From an uncultured Salinisphaerales bacterium (GTDB taxonomy: Bacteria; Pseudomonadota; Gammaproteobacteria; Nevskiales; CAJXLF01), in contig CAJXLF010000004.1 in NCBI GenBank assembly GCA_913055805.1, positions 186,001 through 250,000 on the forward strand: a stretch of 64,000 nucleotides of DNA. The letters run 5' to 3'. Made by a program: the position numbers and the translations under genes. Position 1 is the first letter of the stretch; every line of letters starts with the position of its first letter. The notes below the pieces were generated by a model. It was not told where the DNA came from. It did not search any database and saw only the letters and a program-made list of their open reading frames with translations. This document shows positions 36,038 through 42,644 of this stretch, one piece after another.

Positions 36038-36480
36038 TGGGCAGTATCCCGCAGGGCTACAAGCCGATCTTCCGGCTCAGTGAATATACCGAACTGATCG
36101 GGCCGCTGTATTCACGGCGCAATGCCGATGGCATCAGTTTGGGTATTCTGTTCGAGGAGAAGCACGGTAACAGCCGCGGCAAGGGGCATGGCGGCATGAT
36201 TTCCACGCTGGCGGACCTGGCCATGGGCTACAGTCTGGCGTTCAGCGAGGATCCGCCGAAGCCATACGTCACTGTCAATATGAGCGTCGATTTTCTCGGT
36301 CACATCGAAATCGGCGAATGGGTGGAGGTCAGGGTCAATATCGACAAGAAGGGCGCGACCATGGCGTTTGCGCGCTGCGAATTCTGGGCGGGTGATCGAC
36401 AGGTCGCCCGTGCGACCGGTGTGTTCAAGACAACACGCGCCGAGTTCAATATTCCAATTCAAGGAGAGAGTAATGAGTGA
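36037..36480 (+). CDS. PaaI family hotdog thioesterase
   Basis: A 147-residue single-domain hotdog protein. GKGHGGMISTLADLAMGYSLAF is the PaaI-type active-site block with the conserved His-Gly-Gly and Asp (about 49-57), and TVNMSVDFLGHIEIGEWVEV follows. It hydrolyses acyl-CoA thioesters, perhaps relieving trapped CoA during catabolism of unusual acids. It overlaps the kinase stop by one base and the SDR start by 8 bp, so the three genes are translated together. Confidence 0.85.
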   Translation: MGSIPQGYKPIFRLSEYTELIGPLYSRRNADGISLGILFEEKHGNSRGKGHGGMISTLADLAMGYSLAFSEDPPKPYVTVNMSVDFLGHIEIGEWVEVRVNIDKKGATMAFARCEFWAGDRQVARATGVFKTTRAEFNIPIQGESNE

Positions 36481-37246
36481 TCTGTTCAATCTGAAAGGGC
36501 GTGTGGCCCTGATTTCCGGGGCCAGCCGCGGCATCGGCGAGGAAGCCGCCCTGTTGCTGGGCGAAGCCGGGGCGCATGTCATTGTCTCCAGCCGCCGTGA
36601 AGAGGGCTGCCAGGCGGTGGCGGACAAGATCATGGCCGCCGGCGGACAGGCTACGGTGAAGACCTGCCATGTCGGTGATCCGGCTTCAATTGACGCCTTG
36701 ATCGACGGTATCGAAGCCGATTTCGGCAAACTGGATATCCTGGTCAACAATGCCGCAGCCAACCCCTATTTCGGACATATCCTGGATACACCGCTGGAAG
36801 CGCTGCAGAAAACCATGGATGTGAATCTGCGTGGCTACTTCTACATGTCGCAGAAAGCCGGTCAGCTCATGCGCAAGAAAGGCGGCGGCGTGATCGTCAA
36901 TACCGCATCCATCAACGGCGTCAATCCCGGCATGATGCAGGGCATCTATTCAGTGACCAAGGGCGCCATCATTAACATGACCAAGGCTTTTGCCAAGGAA
37001 TGCGCGCCGCAGGGTATCCGCGTGAATGCGGTGCTGCCCGGCCTGACCGATACCAAGTTTGCTTCGGCATTGACCAAGAACGAGCAGATCATGCAGGCGG
37101 TGGTGCCGAAGATTCCCATGGCTCGCGCGGCTGCACCCAGCGAAATTGCCCCGGCCATCCTCTTCCTGTGCAGCGATGCCAGCAGCTACATGACCGGCTC
37201 CTGTGTCACGGTGGACGGCGGCTTCCTCGTCGGCGGAGGGCTCTAG
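36473..37246 (+). CDS. SDR family oxidoreductase
   Basis: A 257-residue classical SDR. SGASRGIGEEA binds the cofactor, NNAAANP, NTASINGVN (catalytic Ser) and YSVTK (Tyr/Lys) are present. The start at 36473 follows AAGGAGAG and overlaps the thioesterase end. In the levulinate pathway an SDR interconverts 4-oxo and 4-hydroxyacyl-CoA, and this gene could play the same part; the closest housekeeping alternative is a general 3-hydroxyacyl or alcohol dehydrogenase. It is the last gene of the cluster, followed by a GC-rich hairpin. Confidence 0.82.
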   Translation: MSDLFNLKGRVALISGASRGIGEEAALLLGEAGAHVIVSSRREEGCQAVADKIMAAGGQATVKTCHVGDPASIDALIDGIEADFGKLDILVNNAAANPYFGHILDTPLEALQKTMDVNLRGYFYMSQKAGQLMRKKGGGVIVNTASINGVNPGMMQGIYSVTKGAIINMTKAFAKECAPQGIRVNAVLPGLTDTKFASALTKNEQIMQAVVPKIPMARAAAPSEIAPAILFLCSDASSYMTGSCVTVDGGFLVGGGL

Positions 37247-37318
37247 GCGCCTGAAACCCCCATTCTGGATGAAGATCAAAGCCCGGCGGCCTGCTATCAT
37301 GCTGCATTGATTTTATAC

Positions 37319-37338
37319 GGGGCCGGCTTGCCGGCCCC
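37319..37338. terminator. GC-rich hairpin between the SDR and TPR genes
   Basis: GGGGCCGGC, a TT loop and GCCGGCCCC form a perfect 9-bp stem. No run of T follows in either direction, so it would be a weak or Rho-assisted terminator, or a transcript-stabilising hairpin, rather than a standard intrinsic terminator. Confidence 0.45.
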
Positions 37339-37374
37339 GCTCTATCAGATTGTTGCGGGTACAGGAGAGAACCG

Positions 37375-38748
37375 TTGGGCGAGGTAGCAAAACAGCGTAC
37401 ACGTCGCGGACTACGTAACGGGCTGTGGCTGGCCTGTCTGGCACTGTTCTGTGCGGCCACTGCGGTGGTGGCGCAAACCGCCATTGAAGTGCGTGAACTG
37501 CTGGAGTGGGGTGACAATGAAATGGCCCTTGAACGGGCCGAAAAAGGCCTGGAAAAGAACCCCCAGGACGCTGAACTCAAGTTCTATCATGCGCTTGCCC
37601 TGGCCCGGACCGGGGAAACCGATGATGCCATCGACGCCTTCAAGGCGCTCGCCGAACAGTATCCCGACCGGCCGGAGGTGCATAACAATCTGGCTGTCCT
37701 CTATGCGCAAGACGGTCAGTACGAACAAGCCCGGGCCTCGCTGGAAGCGGCCCTGAACACCGACGAAGTCTATTCCACGGCGCACAAGAATCTCGCGGAT
37801 ATCTACTCCGCGCAGGCTGCCGCCGCCTACAATCGTGCGCTGGCACGTGGCGAACAGCGAGACGTGCCCAAGCCCGAATTGAGTCTGTTAAATGACTGGA
37901 GCGCGGACGCCCCGGTGACCACCGTTGCCAAGCCCGACACCGTGAAGCAGGCGCCTGCCAAACGGCAGGTTGCCGAAAAGTCCAAGCCTGAGAAGAGCAG
38001 CCCGTCCGCACCCAAAGCCGAGCCAGCCAAGCCGGAACAGGACGCAAAACTGGCAAAAGCCGAGGCCAAGACCGATTCAAAGGTAAAAACACAGGCGTTG
38101 CCGGAAGCACCCAAGGTCACCGAAAAAACCGCGCCGGCCACAAAGCCCGAGCCCGAAACTCCCAGGCGTCCCACTACCCTGTCAGATGTTATTTCAGCTG
38201 CTGAAGCCGCCGGCGCCAAGGTGGTATATCCGGATAAAAAGGCGTCTGAAGAAAAAGATGCAGAAGAACTGAAGCTGATCAGCACCGAGGCTGAGGCGGC
38301 GAACCAGGAGCAGGAGAAGGCCGGACAGGAAACCGAAAAGCAAACAGCACCGGCTGAAGAGACCAAAACGGCCAAGACAGAGTCGCCTGCGCCCGTCGTT
38401 GCGCCGCAGCAGGCACAGCGTGCGGCACAGGCGGTGGAAAACTGGGCAGCAGCCTGGCGCAAGCAGGATGTGGAGGGATATCTGGCGGCCTACGCCGATT
38501 TCTTCCGCCCCGAAGACGGGCTCAAGCATGATGCCTGGGCAGCCCAGCGTCGCGACCGGCTGGCTTCACCCAAGTTTATTCGACTGACACTTCAGAACCT
38601 GCGTATCCGCCTAAAGGGCGAGGGCAGAGCTATCGCCAATTTCCAGCAGGACTACCAGTCCGATACTTACCAGGACTCGGTAGCAAAGGTGCTCTACCTT
38701 GAGAGAATCAAGGGCGAGTGGCGCATCGTAAGAGAAGTCTCCCAGTAA
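37375..38748 (+). CDS. TPR protein with C-terminal NTF2-like (Cds6-type) domain
   Basis: A 457-residue exported protein from a TTG start 6 nt after AGGAGAG. After a signal segment (WLACLALFCAATAVVAQ) come about three tetratricopeptide repeats (residues ~38-140), then a long low-complexity linker rich in Lys, Pro, Ala and Glu (~180-345), then a C-terminal domain of about 100 residues (WAAAWRKQDVEGYLAAYADF to IKGEWRIVREV) of the NTF2-like fold. The next gene, an L,D-transpeptidase, ends in a related domain. The pair probably acts on or near peptidoglycan in the periplasm. The exact function is unknown. Confidence 0.7.
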   Translation: MGEVAKQRTRRGLRNGLWLACLALFCAATAVVAQTAIEVRELLEWGDNEMALERAEKGLEKNPQDAELKFYHALALARTGETDDAIDAFKALAEQYPDRPEVHNNLAVLYAQDGQYEQARASLEAALNTDEVYSTAHKNLADIYSAQAAAAYNRALARGEQRDVPKPELSLLNDWSADAPVTTVAKPDTVKQAPAKRQVAEKSKPEKSSPSAPKAEPAKPEQDAKLAKAEAKTDSKVKTQALPEAPKVTEKTAPATKPEPETPRRPTTLSDVISAAEAAGAKVVYPDKKASEEKDAEELKLISTEAEAANQEQEKAGQETEKQTAPAEETKTAKTESPAPVVAPQQAQRAAQAVENWAAAWRKQDVEGYLAAYADFFRPEDGLKHDAWAAQRRDRLASPKFIRLTLQNLRIRLKGEGRAIANFQQDYQSDTYQDSVAKVLYLERIKGEWRIVREVSQ

Positions 38749-38800
38749 CCGGATCCGTTTGATGTTCTCGCAGGGCGGCAGCCCTGCCGGTGCAATCTGT

Positions 38801-40045
38801 ATGCGTTTTGTTTTGCTTCTGACAGTTGTGATGGTCTGCCTTGGTCCACTGGCCCGGGCGGAACTTGGTGGTCATACGCTGCTGCCCCAGACCATGGCGC
38901 TGAGTCCCGATAGTCAGGCGCATCCCGAACAGCGGCTGGTCGCGGCGCTGGACCGTCTGGCGGCTGGTCAGACCGAAATCGCCATGCGTGAACTGGAACT
39001 GCTGGTGCGCGAGCAACCCAATTTCCGCCTGGCGCAACTGATTTACGGTGATCTGCTGCAGACCTATGCAGGCGGTGTTCAGGGTCTGAAGATGAATTCG
39101 AACAATCGCCGTCTGCGCTCACTCATAGAAGAGGCGCGCCTGCGCTGGCAACAGCGGCGTGAAGCGCCGCCGGCAGATGCAGTACCGGGAAATCTGCTGC
39201 GTATGGCGCCCTGGGAAGAGCGTGTGGTGCTGGTCGATCTGAAGGCATCACGGCTCTACCTGTTGTGGAGTGTGGGCGGCCGTCCGCGGGTGCTGGAAGA
39301 TCACTATATAGGTATTGGGCAGGCCGGCTTCGGCAAGCGCCGGGAAGGGGACCGCCGCACACCCGTGGGCGTTTATCGGGTCACGGGTTACCTGAACCGT
39401 GAAGCCCTGGCGGAGGAATACGGTGAAGATGCCGTGCTCTATGGCGTTGGCGCCCTGCCCGTGAGTTACCCGAATCTTCATGATCGCCTGCTCGACCGTA
39501 CCGGCTCGGGCATCTGGCTGCATGGGGTGCCGGACAACACCTATGTGCGCCCGCCCCGCTCCAGCCGCGGCTGCGTCACCATGGCCAATGATGACTTCAC
39601 CCGTCTGCTCAAGGATGTTGTGCCCGGCCATAGCATGGTCATTTTCAGTGACGGCGTGGAATGGCTGAGTATTGAGGAGGCCAGGCAGCGCGAGCAAGAG
39701 GCGATGGCGGCGCTGACGGCCTGGTTGGAGGATGCCCAGGCCGCTGACAGTGATGCATTTATCAGTCATTACGCGGAAGACTTCCGCACCCGGGAACTCG
39801 ATTTCACTGCCTTTGCGCAACAACAGCAAAGATTGCGCGCTGGCCAGGGCAGCGCAAGAATCGAAATCGACGATCTCAGCCTGATGAGCTATCCCGGTGA
39901 GGAAAACACCTTCCTTGCCACTTTCAAACAGATCACCATCCATCCCGACGGTGTTCGCGGCCATATCCGCAAGCAACAGTACTGGCGGCAACAGGCGGAC
40001 GGCCGTTGGCAGATTATTCGTGAGGGACTGGATTCGGGCACATAA
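38801..40045 (+). CDS. L,D-transpeptidase (YkuD) with C-terminal NTF2-like domain
   Basis: A 414-residue exported enzyme. The N-terminus RFVLLLTVVMVCLGPLARA is a signal peptide. The YkuD catalytic domain holds IWLHGVPDN (His241) and SRGCVTM, whose Cys258 is the nucleophile that forms 3-3 peptidoglycan cross-links or attaches proteins. The C-terminal ~110 residues (TAWLEDAQAADSDAFISHY to RWQIIREGL) resemble the end of the preceding protein and of Cds6-like proteins. The start at 38801 is favoured by the signal peptide; ATG at 38762 would add a leader lying over a small hairpin. A strong terminator follows. Confidence 0.85.
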   Translation: MRFVLLLTVVMVCLGPLARAELGGHTLLPQTMALSPDSQAHPEQRLVAALDRLAAGQTEIAMRELELLVREQPNFRLAQLIYGDLLQTYAGGVQGLKMNSNNRRLRSLIEEARLRWQQRREAPPADAVPGNLLRMAPWEERVVLVDLKASRLYLLWSVGGRPRVLEDHYIGIGQAGFGKRREGDRRTPVGVYRVTGYLNREALAEEYGEDAVLYGVGALPVSYPNLHDRLLDRTGSGIWLHGVPDNTYVRPPRSSRGCVTMANDDFTRLLKDVVPGHSMVIFSDGVEWLSIEEARQREQEAMAALTAWLEDAQAADSDAFISHYAEDFRTRELDFTAFAQQQQRLRAGQGSARIEIDDLSLMSYPGEENTFLATFKQITIHPDGVRGHIRKQQYWRQQADGRWQIIREGLDSGT

Positions 40046-40073
40046 AAAAACGCGGCAGTGGCCGCGTTTTTTT
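40044..40073. terminator. Bidirectional intrinsic terminator
   Basis: AAAAAAACGCGGC, loop AGTG, GCCGCGTTTTTTT. The T-run on each strand allows it to end both the L,D-transpeptidase transcript (plus) and the dsbA transcript (minus). Confidence 0.9.
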
Positions 40074-40096
40074 ATTAAGACGGAAAGCCGATCAGG

Positions 40097-40759
40097 CTAT
40101 TTGCCCAGTTCCTTGTTGGCCAGAAACTGCGCGACTTTCAGCATGTTTTCGTAACTGCCGGCCATCGAAGCCGTAATCCAGTATTTGCCGGCAACGGCCA
40201 GCGCGGGCACGCCAGTCACGGCATAGGCCTGGCCCAGCACTTCGCCGCGGCGTACCTGGTTGTCGACCGTGAAACCACCGAAGGTTTTCTTGAAATCCTC
40301 GGCCTTGACGCCGTTATCCACGAACACCTTTTCAATGGTGGCTTCGTTGTTGAGCGCCGTATGCTGTTTGTGGATGGCGTCGAACAGGGCGCCGTGCACC
40401 GGATCCTTCACGCCGAGGCTGATGGCGGTGTAATGCGCCTTGGCATGCAGTTCGGCGTTGGGGCCGAAGGAAGCCGGGATAGTCTTGAAGCTGATGCCGG
40501 CGGGCGGGTTCTTGGCCCACTGGCCGATCAGCGGCTCGAACTTGTAGCAATGCGGGCAGCTATAAAGGAAGAATTCCACCACTTCCACCTTGCCTTCCTC
40601 GGCGGAGGTGGGTACTTCCCTGGCCAGGGTCTTGTAGTGTTCGCCGTCCTTATAGGGCTCGGCAGTCTCCGATGAAGTTTCGGCCGAGCACCCCATCGGC
40701 AGCCACAGCAACAGCAATAATAATCCCAGGAGCTGTCTTTGCCCCGTCCATTTGCGCAT
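40097..40759 (-). CDS. dsbA: Thiol:disulfide interchange protein DsbA
   Basis: A 220-residue periplasmic thioredoxin-fold oxidase that introduces disulfide bonds into secreted proteins. FFLYSCPHCYKFEP contains the active-site CPHC (68-71), and VTGVPALAV holds the cis-proline. Three ATG codons follow one another; the third, 7 nt after GGAG, is chosen. The signal segment ends LPMGCSAETS, so the protein could be lipidated at that Cys, although MG is a weak lipobox and ordinary cleavage is possible. It lies 25 bp after the cytochrome c4 gene, the same order as in pseudomonads. Confidence 0.9.
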   Translation of the reverse strand: MRKWTGQRQLLGLLLLLLWLPMGCSAETSSETAEPYKDGEHYKTLAREVPTSAEEGKVEVVEFFLYSCPHCYKFEPLIGQWAKNPPAGISFKTIPASFGPNAELHAKAHYTAISLGVKDPVHGALFDAIHKQHTALNNEATIEKVFVDNGVKAEDFKKTFGGFTVDNQVRRGEVLGQAYAVTGVPALAVAGKYWITASMAGSYENMLKVAQFLANKELGK

Positions 40760-40784
40760 CATCATTCTCCGGCGGTGGGCCGTA

Positions 40785-41411
40785 TTATTCGTGCAGGCCC
40801 GACAGGTAGGATGCGACCGCGGCAATATCATCCTCGGTCAGCTTGTTCGCTACTTCGGACATCATCTTGGCCTTGGCAGTTCCATTGCGCTGGCCGTCGC
40901 GGTAAGCGCGCAGCTGCGCGGCCGAGTAGTCGGCGTGCTGGCCACCGATGCCCGGATAAGCGGCGGCAGCATTGCCGGCGCCGGCCGGGCCATGGCAACC
41001 GCTGCAGGCCGGAATGCCGCGTTCGGCGTCGCCGCCACGGTACAGGGCTTCACCCACCGGTGCCAGTTCCTCGTTGGCCGCACCCGGCAACACCGACTGT
41101 GTGGCGAAGTAGGCAGCCAGATCTTTCATGTCCTGGTCAGACAGGTTGGCGACCTGGCCGGCCATGATCGGATTGCTGCGGGAACCGTCCTTGAAAGCCT
41201 TGAGCTGCTCATAGGTGTATACGGCGCCCTGTCCTGCAAGCTTGGGCCATGCCGAGTTGGTACTGTTGCCACCCTGACCGTGGCAGGCAGCGCAGACGGC
41301 GGCTTTGCCCTTGCCGGCTTCGGCGTCACCGCCAACCAGAGAACCTGCCATTGCCGGGGCGGCGCCAGCCAGTAAAATGCTGCTCACGGCAAGCCATGCA
41401 AACTTGTTCAT
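40785..41411 (-). CDS. Cytochrome c4 (diheme)
   Basis: A 208-residue periplasmic cytochrome with a signal peptide ending PAMAG. Two heme-binding motifs, CAACH (40-44) and CSGCH in the second half, show the internal duplication typical of cytochrome c4. It carries electrons to terminal oxidases such as cbb3. It is the first gene of the cc4–dsbA pair and is divergent from engB. Confidence 0.93.
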   Translation of the reverse strand: MNKFAWLAVSSILLAGAAPAMAGSLVGGDAEAGKGKAAVCAACHGQGGNSTNSAWPKLAGQGAVYTYEQLKAFKDGSRSNPIMAGQVANLSDQDMKDLAAYFATQSVLPGAANEELAPVGEALYRGGDAERGIPACSGCHGPAGAGNAAAAYPGIGGQHADYSAAQLRAYRDGQRNGTAKAKMMSEVANKLTEDDIAAVASYLSGLHE

Positions 41412-41545
41412 TTATTCCTCTCCTGAAAGGCTATACGACCCGGCCGGACAGGCGTCGGCGGTAGAATCGCTTCCCTGAGTCGTTGCTCAGGGCGGCAATT
41501 GTAACCCAAGCCTCCCGCACTCTGAAAACTGGAAATGCCAGCAAG

Positions 41546-42163
41546 ATGGAAGAAGACATCGATTTTCGCCGCTGCGAGTACCTGACGGGTGCGGGCGACA
41601 TGCGCCACTGTCCTCCGGCGGATGTGCCGGAGGTGGCATTTGCCGGCCGTTCCAATGCCGGTAAATCCAGCGCCCTGAATGCCATTACCGACCAACGCAG
41701 TCTGGCGCGTACCAGTAAAACGCCGGGTCGAACACAGCTGATTCATTTCTTTGAGTTGGCCGATGGCGGCCGCCTGGTGGACCTGCCCGGCTACGGTTAT
41801 GCCAAGGTACCGGTCAAGGTGCGAGCGCAGTGGGGTCGCCTGATCGAGGGTTACCTGGCAAAGCGCGAATGCTTGCGCGGCGTGGTGCTGATGATGGATA
41901 TCCGCCATCCGCTGACACCCTTCGACGAGCAGATGCTGGAGTGGTGCATGGCGGCGGGCCTGCCCTGCCATATTCTGCTGACCAAGGCCGACAAACTCAG
42001 TCGCGGCGCCGCCAAATCTGTGTTGCTGAAGGTCAGAAAGACGCTGAATCCCGAGGCCCCGATAACCGTGCAGCTTTTTTCCTCGCCAGCAAGAACCGGT
42101 GTAGATGAGGCGCGTGCGTTACTCAATAGATGGTTAGCGTCCGATGGGTCGCAGGACAGTTAG
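41546..42163 (+). CDS. engB: Ribosome biogenesis GTP-binding protein EngB/YsxC
   Basis: A 205-residue GTPase needed for large ribosomal subunit assembly. G1 GRSNAGKSS, PGRTQLIHF (G2 region), G3 DLPGYGYA and G4 TKADKLS are all present. The start at 41546 gives the usual length; the earlier in-frame TTG at 41483 extends into the divergent promoter region. It faces polA across a 480-bp gap, as in many gammaproteobacteria. Confidence 0.92.
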   Translation: MEEDIDFRRCEYLTGAGDMRHCPPADVPEVAFAGRSNAGKSSALNAITDQRSLARTSKTPGRTQLIHFFELADGGRLVDLPGYGYAKVPVKVRAQWGRLIEGYLAKRECLRGVVLMMDIRHPLTPFDEQMLEWCMAAGLPCHILLTKADKLSRGAAKSVLLKVRKTLNPEAPITVQLFSSPARTGVDEARALLNRWLASDGSQDS

Positions 42164-42191
42164 AGCATCTCGCGGCACAGGGATGTGCCGC

Positions 42192-42284
42192 CATTTTCAA
42201 TCTCGTTCATTGAAAATGAAGGAAAGCAAAAAACACTTTTTTGCTTTCCGTACCCCGAGAAATCCAAGATGGATTTATTCGGGG
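42192..42284. terminator. Three successive hairpins after engB
   Basis: Hairpin 1 is CATTTTCAAT/ATTGAAAATG (42192-42218). Hairpin 2 is a perfect 13-bp stem, GGAAAGCAAAAAA with loop CAC and TTTTTTGCTTTCC (42221-42249). Hairpin 3 pairs CCCCGA with TCGGGG (42253-42284), with an inner AATCC/GGATT. Hairpin 2 probably helps end engB transcription. Confidence 0.55.
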
Positions 42285-42286
42285 GA

Positions 42287-42395
42287 TAAAAAAGAAACCC
42301 GGCGGTAGGGGAAGCCGCCGGGTTAGTGTGTCCGGCTAGAGGCCGGAATGAGGACCCGCCCAGGGAGGAGAGGCGGGGAGCGCCGTCACTACGCT
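42287..42395 (-). ncRNA. Candidate small RNA at the Spot 42/ErsA position
   Basis: A probable ~110-nt transcript on the minus strand between polA and engB, the same place and orientation as Spot 42 in E. coli and ErsA in Pseudomonas. Reading 5' to 3', it has: a stem CCCGCC/GGCGGG (42372-42377 with 42355-42360) whose loop TCTCCTCCCTG is complementary to a Shine-Dalgarno sequence; a second stem TCCGGC/GCCGGA (42331-42347); and a strong terminator stem with T-run (42288-42324). A promoter-like sequence lies just upstream. Sequence identity to a known RNA cannot be shown here; ends are estimates. Confidence 0.65.
42288..42324 (-). terminator. Intrinsic terminator of the candidate small RNA
   Basis: On the minus strand AACCCGGCGG, a 9-nt loop and CCGCCGGGTT make a perfect 10-bp stem (42324-42315 with 42305-42296), followed by TCTTTTTT. 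It would also catch readthrough from polA. Confidence 0.88.
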
Positions 42396-42400
42396 CACAG

Positions 42401-42429
42401 GATTAGTCATTGGGAATCGGCAAAAGTTC
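42401..42429 (-). promoter_or_regulatory. Candidate sigma-E/AlgU-type promoter of the small RNA
   Basis: On the minus strand GAACTT (42429-42424) is followed after 16 bp by ACTAAT. The sigma-E/AlgU consensus is GAACTT, 16-17 bp, then TCTGA or similar. The -35 is a perfect match and the -10 is partial. ErsA of Pseudomonas is AlgU-controlled, which makes this promoter type plausible. Confidence 0.45.
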
Positions 42430-42535
42430 ACGGCCAGCGAAAAAATTTTCAAAAAATTTTATTTTTCTTTTAATTCAATTAATTAAACAAGAGGTCAGCC
42501 AGAAAAAGTCAGCTAGAAACGTAACGAGCGGGTGG

Positions 42536-42616
42536 CTGACAGCAACCGCCGGAGCGCAGGAACCGGAGTGTATAAATCAATACATGAGGATTGCGAGCAC
42601 CGCCGGATGCTGTCAG
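42536..42616. repeat. Inverted repeat downstream of polA
   Basis: The arms CTGACAGCA (42536-42544) and TGCTGTCAG (42608-42616) are perfect 9-bp inverted repeats. The 63 bp between them contain smaller complementary pieces such as GTAT/ATAC and CGCA/TGCG. On the minus strand it lies in the polA 3' untranslated region. Its function is unknown; it could be a dispersed palindrome or a transcript-end structure. An AT-rich stretch (42440-42490) separates it from the small-RNA promoter. Confidence 0.5.
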
Positions 42617-42644
42617 GCGCCCGCGCAGTAGTTTATAGGGGCTT

